64,000 nt of DNA from Cyanoderma ruficeps (lineage: Eukaryota; Chordata; Aves; Passeriformes; Timaliidae): positions 5,726,081 through 5,790,080 of the forward strand of contig VZDJ01000219.1 of assembly GCA_008694505.1 (NCBI GenBank). The letters are read 5' to 3'. The position numbers and the translations under genes were made by a program. The notes below the pieces were generated by a model. That model made no database searches. It was not told where the DNA came from and saw only the letters and a list, made by a program, of their open reading frames with translations. Positions 24,201 to 37,300 of the stretch are shown piece by piece. Each line of letters begins with the position of its first letter. The stretch's first letter is position 1.

Positions 24201-26235
24201 TCTAAGAGACAGCAACTGGAGTCAGGCAAAGCTCTTCCAGCACCTGCATCTCTGTTCATTAGAAAATTACTGGAAGAAGAAAACTGGCAACCCACAATCT
24301 AGCAGACCTCAAGGCAGCCTTCTCATTTTCTGCATACAGCAAGCAAGTGAACAGTGAATGCTGGGTGATATAAGATAGGGGTAAAAAGAGATGGGAAAAA
24401 GTTTCCTTGAAAACAACACAGAATATGCACAACTGTAAGAACACCAAACAAACCCAAAATAACTGTTCCTCAGAAGTCAGTGGAGAGTGCTGGAAGGTGT
24501 ACCTCCTCTTCAAGTCTAGAAGCAGCAGAAATAAAAGATAGAATGGGGAAACAGGTGGAGATATAAACCATTTAGGTAAGCAGTGGAATAACAGGCTAGG
24601 TATCATTAACAATGGGCTATTGGGCCTTTCTTTTTCATACCAAAAAGGTATGTGCATATTTCATATGTGGATATTTTTGCAGAGTAAATATTATTACTAG
24701 TGTTAAAATACAGAGGGAAGCACAGATCAGAAACAACAAGGACAAATATTCGCCTTTTTTTCCCCCACTTAAGACAGAAAAATGCCTTTTTTAAATCAGA
24801 TTTAGGCCTTACAGTCACTAATGAAAGAACAAAATCATACAGGAAGCCATTAGAGAAAGCACTGGTAAGCAGTGGAGAACACAGACAAGCTTCTGTTTGT
24901 AATTTTCCTCTCTAGTTTGTGTGTCTGTGTCGCATTTACCTTCCTCAGAAAACTCAGATGCTTTTAAAAGGTTTTTTTCCTGCCTGTCACGTCTCTCACA
25001 TGCAACATATCATTTGCTTTTCTTCAAGTTTCCTCACACCATCATCATTTCAGGCCTCTTTCCAGTGTGAGTAACAAACAATGCTGATTACCTCCTGCTA
25101 TTTGTAAATCTGTACCTGAGAATAATTCAAATTACCATGACAATTTATTATTCCCAATTTAAATTAAGGTACATTGAGACTGAGAAAGAAATTAAATGCA
25201 GCAGCCCCATCAGGGTATGAAAAACCCACCTGGAAGGTAGATTTATATGTACAAGTGAAGAGCTCACATAGTAATAACAATTTTCACACTGCTCTGAAGA
25301 TGCTTTTGGGGAATATTGGCCTATATATGACATTATAAAATATCCCATCATTCTGTAAACATTATTTATACACTTACATAAAGTGTATAGCAAAAATCAT
25401 TAATATGACATAAAGAGTTCTTTAGAAGAAATCAATTCTTTCAAAGTATAATTTTTAAAAACATATATTTCTGAGAGGCATATCAAAGCCCTACATTTCC
25501 AAGTACAACAGGAGATTGTAAAACCTCACATTAATTTTCCAGTTCACAGATCTAAAAAGCACGATGTGAGCTCCTGTTCAGGAAAGGTGAACCTTCCTAG
25601 TTTACCTTGGCTTGTCACCATCAAGAGCATCATTAATTTAAGCAACATGGAGGGTAATGTAGTTGTATTGAGCTTTGTTGGTGCAATGTATCCCTTGGAG
25701 TTTCACAGCCTTTTCTCCTCATTTCAGCCCATGGAGGAAGCATTGGTGGAGGGAATTTGCTGCTGTTGGGTGTGAGGGGATGATCAACATGGGGTGAGGG
25801 CAGTGGGGCAGTGACAGTGATGTCAGCCAGGGCTGAGCCTTGTTTGTGAGAGGAGTTTATGACAACCTGCTGACTAAACTGGACCTAGTCAGCCTTCAGT
25901 GTCCATTTTCATCTGCTGAAACTCCCCTCACCCCTGATATAAACTCCCTTAAATACTTAAGTAAAACAAACCCCTTCCTTTTCCCTCTCACTCTGTTTTT
26001 ATGCATGTAGCCACTATTAGAAAATGTGTCAGACATTAACATCATCCCTTCACCAAATATTATGTGTCTTACCACTGAGAAGAAAGAATGTGCCAGTAGA
26101 AAAAACAATGTGCTGGGCCATAACAGCTGCACCGTAGGTCTCAGCATTCATCTCTCTGAGGTAACAAAGCTGCCTTAAATTCCATCCCATCCATCTGTTC
26201 TTTCACAGGGGTGAAGGAACTGATCAGATTTAATT
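24201..26235. other. Non-coding DNA, possible decayed LINE tail, no gene recognised
   Basis: The first few hundred bases may hold further decayed sequence of the LINE relic upstream, but I could not align the YADD-box region. The rest is unique AT-rich DNA with no exon or named repeat. Confidence 0.5.
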
Positions 26236-26363
26236 CCAGGAGGTGATCAAGGCCAGGTTGGATGGAGCTTGTGAAACAACATGTTCTAGTGGGAGGTGTC
26301 CCTGTCGATGGCAGGGGGGTTGGAACAAATCAATCTTCAAGGTGCCTTCCAACCCAGACCATG
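26236..26363 (+). mobile_element. CR1 LINE fragment, 3' end, sense orientation
   Basis: Sense CR1 3' region: CAAGGCCAGGTTGGATGGAGC, TTCTAGTGGGAGGTGTCCCTG, GATGGCAGGGGGGTTGGAAC and GGTGCCTTCCAACCCAGACCAT. The terminal octamer tail is lost or diverged after 26363. About 128 bp remain, non-coding. Confidence 0.85.
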
Positions 26364-27978
26364 AGCATGGGGGAACCCCTGATGTAGAGACTGCACAAAA
26401 TGGCTTTAATACCAGTGCCCACTCTGGATACCAAATTGAGGACCTGGGTTTGCTAGGGAAATAACAACATAATGCTGCTCGTAACACTTTTCTGCAGAAA
26501 TTTTTTTAAATGCTTTTTTTTCAAAGGTGTTATACAGAAGAATAAAGGATGTGCAATAATGTGAGATCTGCTGGGAGATTGCCACAGTCTGTCCCTTCCA
26601 CATCACACCACAACTCTACCAGGGGGTGCAGGAGGCCTTCCCTGACCAAGTACCAGGCTTTTTAAAACCCCAGCCATTTCTGCTCCTTCCTTTGTTGTAG
26701 GTATTGCAAGTGAAATAATCCACAATTCTTTTGAGATATTTACTTATCCCTCAGGCATGAAAGTGTTTCAAAACAACTCCAGCATCTATATCACTGAATT
26801 GCTTCTTGTTTTCATAAATGAAAGCCACACAGTGTGATACAATGCCCAATTATTATAGTTAGTCTTTCCATTATAATCATGGATTGTTGGCTTAGCTCTT
26901 GACAAAAAAAAAATATATTTTTCCAAGTAGAAGAAACTCCAAATATTGATTAAAAAAACACACAGCTTTGGGCATGCTTGTTTCCATTTATCGCAATAAT
27001 GATAGTGTGGCTACTGGGGATAGAAGAAAACTGCAAAAATATAATTAAAACACCAAGAACTAAACTAGCCAAGGAAGGGAATGCTTCAGGGTGCAATAGG
27101 AGAGCTCACACATTTGTTTGCAGTCCAGGGCATAGGCTAAGAAAAGTTCTGGTGTGGGTTCAGGAATGGTGGATGATTTTACTGCAAGGGCTGAGCCTAC
27201 TCCTGCTGCTCACTCTCCACCCTGCCCACCCCATGGCTTTGTGCTCCCATGAAATGAGTGTGTAGCAGCTCCCAGGAGACCACAGTTCACAAACTGGCAC
27301 ATGAAAATTAACAGCTCTCTTTATTGTGTGGGTGGGGATGGGAGGCAGAGCTGTGCTGCCTGTCAGTGTCACAGGATAATTCACTCCAGCACTTGAGTGT
27401 TTTCAAAACCAGTGCTAGGCTAGAGCTTTACAAGCATTTATGAGCCAGATTTTCACTGACCTCCCACCTTTAAAGCAATGACTCTTGAGAATTAGGGAGA
27501 CTATATCCAAGTGACCCATCAGGGTCAGGTTCAAGAGCCTGACTTGCTCTTGAAAATTTTAGTCCATAGGTCTTTAATAAAAGAAACATCACAAGCCATG
27601 ATTATTTGCAGAGCAGTAAGAGGAGTTTCTAGGCTCTATCCAGCTTTCCCTGGTCATGTCCCCAACAGAAAAAGAATCTCATTGCACCTTTAGTTGTACT
27701 TCAGACCCAGCATCACCCTGTCAGCCAAACCATGACACTCTGGGGTCAGAGCTGCTCCCTGCTTCCTAGAGCATGAACTACAATCAATAAAACATCCATG
27801 TTGTTTTAATTAGCACGACAGGCATTTAATCATGACATAGAAAGTGCATTTTTTCAAGTTTTAGAACATCTCAGAAGTATATGTACCTCACAAAGAAAGA
27901 ACTTCACAGAAAACCAATAAAACCTGAAGTATTAAAAAATTATAAAACCAAAACTTTAACATCTTCTAATAAAGTATA
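26364..27978. other. Unique non-coding DNA, nothing recognised
   Basis: No exon, RNA gene or repeat family recognised. Short A runs occur, for example near 26904-26912. All open frames are short and without known domains. Confidence 0.6.
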
Positions 27979-28310
27979 GCACAGAAGTGTTTGGGTAGGA
28001 AGGGACATCAAAGACCATCTAGTCGCAGCCCCTTGTCATGGGCAGAAACACTTCCAACTGCACCAAGCTGCTCAGGGCCCTGTCCAACCTGGCCTTGAAC
28101 ACTTCCCAGGATGGGGCACTCACAGCTTCTTTGGGCAACCTGTGCCAGGGCCTCATCACCCCCACTGTCAATAATTTCCTCTTAACATCTAATATAAATC
28201 TCTTCTCTTCTAGTTTTTAAACCATTCCCCACTGTCATATGACTATCCACCTGTGTAAAAAGTCACTCTCTTTTTTATAACCCCTCTTTTTAAGTACTGA
28301 AATGTCACAG
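27979..28310 (-). mobile_element. CR1 LINE fragment, 3' region, 5'-truncated
   Basis: Antisense CR1: GTTTGGGTAGGAAGGGACATC, then CATGGGCAGAAACACTTCC, CTGTCCAACCTGGCCTTGAA, CACAGCTTCTTTGGGCAACC, TGTGCCAGGGCCTCATCACC and CCATTCCCCACTGTCATATG. A diverged continuation (CTCTTTTTTATAACCCC, then TTTAAGTACTGAAATG) carries the match to about 28310. It is about 330 bp long, one of the longer copies here, with no intact frame. Confidence 0.9.
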
Positions 28311-30317
28311 TGAATAAATCTTCGTAGTTAATCACTTTCCTCAACCCTAATGGTATCCCTTAGTCAAAATCTCTGCAAGATCAAGGTAAATAGTTTCCTT
28401 GTTTCTACTTTCTTGAAGCAAACCTAAATAATATTTTATTAGAACACTTCTAGAAAAACGCCTACATTTCTCAGATGGTTTGACCGATTGCAGCGATGCG
28501 TCAGTCCAGTTGTGTCAATAGATGTTGTCTTGACATTGATGGCAGTGATCGACATTAGTGAATCTGACAAGTCACGGAACAGAAATGTACAGTCAGAAGA
28601 GATGAATGTTGAGCAGACGTACCTGGGAAAAAAATGGAAGCAGTGGGGAGATCGACTACACCCTGCACAAGTCCCAGCAGTCCCACAGCATCAATATGGG
28701 ACTCGATGCCTGAGTTTTCTGATAATTTACTACGGAACATTTTAAATCTTCTCACTTTCACAGATGACAAACCATGCAAATTGCCCGTCCAGGGGAATTG
28801 CTGCTATCAGTACCAACAGGAGGAAGAGCTTGTGGATGGCTCAGTATGGGTCATCATGTTTGTTGATGTATTAAAAGTCTGCCCATTTTTTTAACTGTGG
28901 GCATGGAGTTGTGCATATGAAACAACAGCCACCAAGAAACTGTCCATGCCAGTGGCCAGTCGAGCAGCTCATGGCTTGCACTTGTAAGGGATGAAGTCTC
29001 TGAAAACACAGTAACCACATGCAACGTGTATCAGGAAAAGAGACACTCTCCATATGTTCAACATGCTCCTCGTCAACACCTCACAGAGTTCTTTAGGAGA
29101 ACCCCTAAAACTCACAACTCGTTCTTTTCAAACTCACACTCACATGCTGAGAAGATTAAACCAGCCCTTTACAATGTCTGCTTGGTAGAAATTAGCCTGG
29201 TCTTTCTCTTCTCTGGACCAAATCCCAGTTTTGTGTAAGGCAGGCCAAGGACAACTGGGGTAACAACTGGCAGATGCAAGAAAAAGGTTCACTGTATTCC
29301 AGCACGTCACCAAGTCCTGCAGGCATCATCTGGGCTGCACTCGGGGTAAATCACATTTGCAGCAAGGATATCCAGAGCAACCACTTGTTTAGGGGATGGT
29401 GTTGTGTCAGAAGTCCTGGAGAGGCTGGATTCATGCACAGATTGCGTCAGGTAGGCATTGCACTATATATAAAGTAGAATTGGGAGAGATATTTGCACCA
29501 AACATCGTGTCCACGCAAGAGGAGAGTTTTGAAGATAGGTATGGGATTTCATTAACAGTGTCTGATTCCTTTTGAGCACAAAATGAGAATTTAATTGTCT
29601 TAATGCCTTCAAAGTACCAGACTGATAGTTTTTTGCTGATTGTTGTAAATAATGATCACCAGGCAACAAAACCAGGACTTTTAAATAAATTCCAATGAAG
29701 AAGTTGGAATCCCAAGCTTATGCTCCAGAGTAATTTTGGTAGTGTTGCGAAATCTTATTTCAAAATACATTTTACAGGCAACAAGCTGTTAAAAAAAAAA
29801 AAAGGCTGGTAGCACAAAGCATATTCCTTTTGCTGTCATATATTTATTAACATTTTGGAGGCTGAGTGGGAGAACTAAACTAAGGATGCATAATAACAGT
29901 CTTAAATAAGAGTTCAAACAAAACAGATTTGTAGAAGGCCATGGTCTTCAGAAAATGCTGAACACTTTCTTCTGCAGGGGAAAGCAAGGCCTCAAAGGTG
30001 TCACAAACTGGGCAACTGAAGTAATCATTCACCTGTGAAATTTTAGGCTATTATCTCCAATCATACCTTCAAGGATTGCGTGCTGATAATTCACAGTCAT
30101 GGAAATGAAACGCTCCAGTATGAGACATAAATGAGGGAGATGACTTATAGACTTCCCTGATAATGGAAAAATGAGCAGCATGTTGATCATATACACTAAA
30201 ATTACAAACTTGGTCAGCCTCGCTGTAATGTAGAACACGTAGCAGGATATAATAAATTACAGTGCTGCTAAACTCTGCTGTCATATCCCTATAGAGGTTG
30301 GGGCTGGTGAACAGAAT
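28311..30317. other. Non-coding DNA with a local CpG cluster
   Basis: No gene recognised. From about 28440 to 28740 there are ten CpG dinucleotides, several times the local background, without an overall GC rise. An A12-type run is at about 29791-29802. The remainder is unremarkable AT-rich sequence. Confidence 0.55.
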
Positions 30318-30406
30318 ACTGCCCTTGCACTCAGAAGTCCTGACTTTGGCTCCTGCCACTGGGTAACTCTGGAGAAGTTTCTTGAGTGCTTTGTTTTGTC
30401 TGTCAG
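30318..30406 (+). mobile_element. MIR-like SINE relic, sense orientation
   Basis: The order CTTGCACTCAGAAGTCCTGAC, TTTGGCTCCTGCCACT, GGGTAACTCTGGAGAAGTTTC, TTGAGTGCTTTGTTTTGTC matches the MIR/CORE-SINE layout: TCAGGAGACCTGGGTTC, CAGCTCTGCCACT, TGACCTTGGGCAAGTCAC, CCTCTGTGCCTCAGTTT. Divergence is high, as expected of a SINE that predates bird radiation. Assignment is by eye. Confidence 0.5.
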
Positions 30407-33018
30407 GAAGAGTAGGCAAAGGAGAAATGAAGACAGGTTTGTGCCCCACTCTTGCACGGGGCCAGAATCAGAATCTCTTGCGATGTGTACTTGCTATTTT
30501 GTAAAATGCAATTTATCCTCCTTCTAGTGGAGTCACCAGGCTGAGACAGCTTTTCCCCACATGCACAGAGCCTGTTTTGAGCAAGCAGAGACCACAGTCC
30601 CTGCACACTTACAACCACAGCTTTTCAGCCATCGTTGGCCAGTTCCCTTCCATCAGCTGGGACTTGCTTTGTACCCCTTGGTGCTTCCTAAAACATGAAG
30701 GTTTGATCAAAGCAGTACATATTCATCAAAGTCCCTCATGGGAAGAACACACTCTTTGAGCAGTGCTGCCTAAGCAGGGATGTACAGTTGTGCTGCTGTG
30801 CACATCTGAACGTCAATAATAAATATGGGAAAGACACATTTCCATGTGGGCTCTGGGATCTCCCCAGTGCAATTCCACCAGTAGTGGGAGTCACAGCAGA
30901 TCTTCTAAATTTTATTGTATTTTATATGACACTTCTTTGAGGTTTGTGTAAGTCCTCATGACCTGAGCTCAGAGCTAAGAACCAGAAAGTGTGGAAATAG
31001 CAGCTGAAATGCAGGGTGGGAAAAGATGGGGTATGCTGCCAGCCATGCATGGGCAGAGGAGACAGACGTGAGGAGAAAAAAGCCTGGGCAGCAATCAGAA
31101 GGAGATTGCTTCTGGCAGGGGTCAACCTGTCCTTTAATGGACAACTCATAAGACATATGATAGTAAGATGTCCACTCATACTGAAATATTCAGTGAAAAA
31201 AAGTTTATCTCATAAAGTAAAAGATAACATACAGTGGTCTAAGAGATGCAGTCAAAAAGGAGAACAAAGCTTAGGAAGAACAGACAGAAAGGAAATCTAA
31301 ATAAAGCTGCTTAAACTGCTACCTAACTGAAAGCAATTAAGAAACAATTAAGAAACTCTTTGAAGTCCTTGGAGGACCCAAAAGTTCAGAAGACTTCTAA
31401 TAAAGAGACTTGGATTTAGACTCTTTGCTGAAAAAACTAAAATTAACAGCCTCTTCTTCTCTTAAGAAATTAGCTTCTACAAAAATCCAGTTGAAAGAAC
31501 TAAAGCAAAATATATCTCTTCACATCCAGGTACTTGTGCAGTATATACACAGTACAGTAAAACCAGGTCACATTTGAATTTACACTGCAAGACAATTGAT
31601 TTTTATCTTTTTTTTTTAAGATTTACTTTTTCATTGACTTCTCAGATATGCCCAGATACCATTTTGGTCACTTCATCAATAATAATATAAAAAATAAGTG
31701 GAAGGAATACAGGAAGGAAGTGTAGTTGATCAACACCTTCTCTTCTGATGTCTCCTCTACTGCCAAAACCTTCCCTGGGACAAATCCAGGAATTCAAATT
31801 ACAGGGATTATTCCTATTTATACTTGGCCCGATCATGATCCTTTACATTCAAAAACAAAGCAAGCCACAGAAATCATACCAGTGCTAATTCCTAAATTAC
31901 CCCTCTCAGCCACTGCTAATCAGTTCATTGATTCCCTCTCAAGCAACATGACAAATTCAGCCTGACAGTCCAGAATGGGAGAAAGCCTTTTAGCTAACCA
32001 GCTTTGACAGCGGGATGGGAGCCTCCTAGCAGTGTTGGCCAACCATTGAATTGTTGCCACTTTAAGGCATTCCCTCTGGGAAATTTCAATTACCCCTTTC
32101 CTCAATGATTTTCTTTTCAGAGTAGTCTTTAAAGCTTCAGAAATAGTTATAAATAGGGGAAAGCATAAATGACAGTCTTCTGAAAAATACAGGACAGAGG
32201 CAAAGTCCTGTCCCAAATCCTTTCTAACAAGTTTCTTTTGAGAGCTCCTATATGACACTACCATCTCAGGACTGGAAGGTGCCCAAGATCAGCCCCAGAT
32301 CACATGAAAGCCTGGTTTTCTGTATCAGAAATATTTTGATTGCTTAGATTGAGGCAGACACCAACACGTGGGTCAAAGCTGAGAAGTTTGCTAAAGATTT
32401 CAAATTCACAAAAAGTTTTCCTCATGTTCAATTCATCTGTATGCAAATGAAACACCAAAAGCTTCAATCCATTTATGAAGATATCTGACAGTTTGGACCT
32501 GGCTCTTGTCTAGGGAATGTAGGTCAGAAAGATCCAGGCTGGCTGTGTCTCTAAAACACTCGTGGGTGCTTGCCATAAAGTGTGCAAAAGTGTACATGTT
32601 CACTCAGTGCCACGGTCACATCAGCAAGAGCCCAGCAGACACCCTGAGAACACCTGCAGAGACACTGTCCTCTCACTACAGCTCCACAGGGCTCCACTCA
32701 TCCTTCTATCCCCCTATTTTTTTCCTCCCTGTGCTGTAAAACTCTGGCCCTGGCGATGGCAAGTCTGTCTACCCTTTGCAATCCAAGCTGCTCCCTTTCC
32801 CTTGCAGAGCAGATGGAGGCAGGTTAAGTTACATCCTCCAGTATACAACCAGGTATCTTCTCCTCCAGACGTGCCAGATAACCGCTCTGCTCTGATATTT
32901 TACTTTGGACCTTTTCCTACATGATTTTTGTAAGGTGGCTGGAAAGCAATCTTGATCTCATGGTTGAACTTCTTCTTCCCTCAGAACTCAGAAGCCAGAT
33001 AATTCATTTTCCCTACAG
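30407..33018. other. Unique non-coding DNA, nothing recognised
   Basis: No exon, RNA gene or named repeat recognised. Short T run near 31610-31617. The stretch before 33018 becomes pyrimidine-rich and leads into an acceptor-like site described separately. Confidence 0.55.
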
Positions 33019-33156
33019 ATATGAGACCTACTCCATGGATACTGGATGACCAGTTACAGAAGATTTCATTTGACAAGTGTCAGGAGTGGCTCATGTCATA
33101 CCCCCAACTCCAGCATTTGAAAAAGCAACTGTGACTCCCTCGGAATTGCCAGACAG
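33019..33156 (+). other. Exon-like segment between splice-site-like sequences, unproven
   Basis: A pyrimidine-rich tract ending TTTTCCCTACAG at 33018 is followed 138 bases later by a donor-like CAG/GTGAGT at 33156/33157. Inside, one frame begins with ATG at 33021, two bases into the segment, and runs 37 codons to TGA at 33132-33134; the other two frames are closed early. If transcribed this could be a non-coding RNA exon or a terminal coding piece. No homology to a known protein is recognised. A second acceptor-like site (CTTCTTCCCTCAG) lies about 35 bases upstream. Chance occurrence is quite possible. Confidence 0.2.
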
Positions 33157-33297
33157 GTGAGTTTATAAAGATGTGTTGCTTTGTCCCAGACTACTTATCC
33201 AACTTCTAAAGCTAGGTCAGGGGCTAGCCAGTCTCCCTGCACTGGTTGAATTAGGTAAATTAGGGATTTCATGTTTTTTTTCCTGCAGGAATTTCTA

Positions 33298-33309
33298 GGT
33301 TAGGGTTAG
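33298..33309 (+). repeat. Short interstitial telomere-like repeat
   Basis: Two exact GGTTAG units lie in tandem at 33298-33309, inside a patch of TTAGGG-like words that runs from ATTAGGTAAATTAGGG (about 33250) to GGGGTTAATGTAGGG (about 33314-33328). It may be a degenerate telomere-type microsatellite, but the exact part is only 12 bp. Confidence 0.5.
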
Positions 33310-34313
33310 ACGTGGGGTTAATGTAGGGTTTTAGGAGCTATACGTTCTTGCTGAGTTTGCTTGGCTACCAGTTAACCCTACAGTCACATCTGTCCCCTGA
33401 GCTTCTAAATAAAGGTATATTCACCACATGGAGGAGGGAAAAAAAAAAATAAAACCCCATGAATTCACAATCTGGTCATACACAGCCAGACCACACTTCC
33501 CCAGATTGCCAGGGCTTCAGAGACATGAGTATCGAGGTGTTCAGAGGACACGGCAAGGCAGAGACAGGGATGAAGGAAAGACAGGCTCCTGAAAACCTGA
33601 TGGTGATGGTGCTCCATGGTGGTGCGTCACCTGGTGCTGATGGGAATGGGAAGCTGGAGGCCAGACCAGCTTCAACCTTCCCATCACTGTGGGGAGGGAG
33701 ACATGAACAAAAGGCAGTTCCGAGAGAGGGGGAGCAAGGAACATCCAGGCTCTGTCTACAGCTCTAATTAGCTGATTTATACGTAAGAATATACTAAGGG
33801 TTCATACGTATATAATTAATGTTAAATTAAGCAGATATTTGTCTATCTATATGTGGAAAGCAGGAATAAAGGCTCGTAACACACATAATTGCTATGGAGG
33901 AAGAATGACTAAATGCACATAGAATTTGTGTGGCTAATAATTAATTAAATTCCCAGTAAGGCTAGCTGGAGGCTTTTCTTCTGCTTAATGGCACATTCAT
34001 AAACATTTTTCTACTTACGGCATTGCCCTGTATAAGACTGGATGGTAAATTTCTAAAGAGTAAAAGAGAAATACATGACACCCAATAGATACATTAGGAA
34101 AAATTGGTTCCTCTGAGGCATTTGAGCTCATTTTCTAGTCATGTGGATTGGCTGAAACAAATTATCCACAAAAGAAACACGTTTTCCAACTCAGAATGGC
34201 TAAATACCAAATAACCACTCAGAAAACACATGAGGATTCACAGATTGAAGCAAACAGTTAAGTCTACCTAAGGGTAAAGCTCAAAAATTTCTAGAAAAAA
34301 GTTTCTGGTTATA

Positions 34314-34365
34314 AGGCACAGAAAATATATTAGTATGTATTTTAGGCACACAAAATATATTAATA
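34314..34365. repeat. Two-unit 30 bp direct tandem repeat
   Basis: AGGCACAGAAAATATATTAG at 34314 recurs 30 bases later as AGGCACACAAAATATATTAA at 34344. Only two units are present and the second half of the unit has diverged. A small local duplication in AT-rich DNA. Confidence 0.75.
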
Positions 34366-37300
34366 AAGAAATCTTTAAAAATTAAGAAATTAAATAGGAT
34401 TTTTTCCATATTTTGTTCAGACATTTTCAAACAATTCATAAAAATAAAAAAACCACTGAAAGCCTTCACCTTTTTTGTTGCCTCACACCAACAACATTTA
34501 CGGTATCCAGCAGCTTCCACAGGCTTTAGACTTTAGAGACTTTAGACACTTTACAAACTTAAAAACCAAAGGTTAAATCACGACCAGAGCCGTGCAAAAA
34601 CACTCCATTATCCCCACCCACCTGACACTGCACACCAGAGCTGGCAAATTATGAGGACAAAACATCCTGATTTTATAAAGCCTTACACCTACTAAGTTCA
34701 AAATACAGACTCAAGTGGCTGCAGGGTGTCATTACCTAACAGCAAAGGGATGTTAGAGAGGAGCTCGCAGGACTCACAGTGTTCCATCAGCGTGAGGCAA
34801 AACACACAGAAATTACCAGAAACTATTCATGTTAGTGCCAACCTGTGGAAAACAAGAAAGCAAACAATCACGCTCATCTTAAATTCAGCCTCAATAAATC
34901 CCTTTACCCTTAAGAGATTAAAAAGTCAGTGCCCAAAGGTCACTGGTTTATTGGGTTGCTGTAATGTAATTGATACCGTCAGACCCAGACACATAAAAAT
35001 CACGGGTCAGATCCCCGAAACATAAAAAAGGATTTAGTATCACAAGATTAGGCTTCAGTATAATTGAAGGCTTAATTTTAGCCCTCCAGCTTTTAATCTT
35101 TTGAAAATAACATTTCCAAGCTTTTTTCCCTGGCACTATGACGGTTAAAATTTTACTTTCCCTTAAAAATAGAGAAGTATTTCTGTCATTCCAGCTGTAA
35201 TTACAGAGAAATTACAGCCATCCTATAAATGTATGGTTAATTAGTAGTGTAATTATTGTCAACCAGCATCAAACTAGACTAACCTGACAAAAGCCTCCTA
35301 GCACTGTTGTCAGAATTTAAAAAAAAAAATCAAACAAAAACAAACCACAAACCCTGTCAGGAGACTAATGATAAAATCCCTGGAGCTGACAAGGCTGGCA
35401 CATAGCACAAACAACCAAATGCATTCAAATGAAAGTTTGTGCAGACTGTCACTGGGTATGTAACATGCAAAAAACATGTTTTTTACAAGCACCCAGGACT
35501 GATTTCTTGTTGATACTAGTGCACCAAGAACAGCAGCAGATCAGCAGTAGCATTAAATTTTCATCATTCTCCCCATAGATTTCTGGGGGTCCAAGGAAGG
35601 AGAACAAGTGCAGCAGCCCCATAAATCCAGATTGTCCCTCATGCCTTTTTGTAGCGCTATAAACAAAATACTTAAAATTATGAGATTTTATTACATGTAC
35701 TTAGGAGAAAAAAATTTTACAAAAAGTGAAATGTAGTAATAGAAATTAAGAGAAGTGTTTCCCTTCTTGAAATGACAGAGCATTCAAGCTATTGAGTTTT
35801 AAATGGCACACTGCCATGGTGAGCAGCTACCACCAAAAGTAATATTTATAGTCCTCTGCAGCCCAAATAGTGGTTCCCAACACATCTCATCTATGTGAGA
35901 ATTAGCCTGCCTGGGGACAGGGTCTGCAGACACATTCTGGAGTCTCTGTCATTTGGGATGCTCAGAGTCCTTGGACATACTTAGTTTCTCAACAGGATGT
36001 CCAAATGGTTGGCTCTCTCTGGATGCCTGTGAGAACATGCCCCTGATGAGCCCAGCAGGCTGCTGGATCTCTGCCTTCCAAAGGCTGCTCATTTGTGATC
36101 CATTTCTGCACTAATTCAGCTATACTAAAATTACACACATCTTTAAAAATAATAATGTTATCTACTGCTGGGATGATGATCAAGAAGAAACATTAAAGCC
36201 TCTGTACATTGACAAAAAGCCGCATAGGGGAGGTGCAGAAGTGGCAATTTTTAGTGACTAATGGAAACTTACAGGGTCTTAATGATTCAAATTGTCAGAC
36301 ACACAGAGACACAAGGGAAGCTTGGACCACCCAGAAAGACAGTGAGTGATGATCCCAGGTTGGGAATAGGGACAAGAGAATTTAGGAATCTCTGAGAGAT
36401 CTGGGCTGCTAAGTGCATCTCCTCCACACATTTCTGCAGGGCTTCTCCTTCCCTAAAATAGCCCAGAAATTAATCAGCTGGTTAATGACTAATCATTATC
36501 TAATTTCATTTCTTTCAAAGATACGTTATTTCATCCTTTACCCAGCTTTTTCCTAAGCAGTGCCTCTGCACTGTGCTATCCAGAGAAGTGACTCCAAATT
36601 TCAGCCCAGGTGCCAAAGTACTAACATGGACTTGAGCATTTTGTTCCTGTAAAGCAGCAAATCAATAACTAATGGGAGTTCATAATGAACTACAATCTCT
36701 CATCAGTATATTAAGCAAGTTTGTTATAGTACAGACCCCCTGTGTGATGAGTCCACCAGTACCTCCTGCATGGTGCCCGCTCAGTTACTGGGGATCCAGA
36801 TGTCTAACTGGGGTTGGGGCAATGACCTTCTGACTCATTTTAGCAGCAAGAAGGGCATGAAAGTGCTGCTAATTCTCAAGAATTCCATTTAAAGACTATT
36901 TCTGTCCCAGTGCTGTGATGTGACACCTAACCAAGGAGTTTTCAGGGAGGTGCATGATTGGACTCCAAAGGAAATCCTTCTGACAGGCTGCGTAAGCTTG
37001 AAGAAGGCGTGAAGGCCAACATGGTGATGTAAAGAAACAGAATGTAAATTAGGAGGAAGAAGAAGTAGAGAGAAAGATGAATAGATGTCTGATTTAGACA
37101 GGAGGCCTACTGAAGGCTTTTTCACAACACCCAAGGATGGTTCTGAATACATTTCTCCATGTTGAGTATTTCACTCTGTCACCCCCAAGCCTCTTTCACA
37201 AGCCACATCAGACATTAAAGCTTTTCCCCTCTAAAAATGCTAGGCACCTCTTCAGGGAAAAATGTTTTGAATGTCAAGAGAGAGTACTATAAAAACTCCA

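Noticed and set aside
35868..35885. TAGTGGTTCCCAAC, like the terminal repeat of a hAT transposon
   Set aside because: A single short word without a matching inverted copy or target-site duplication.
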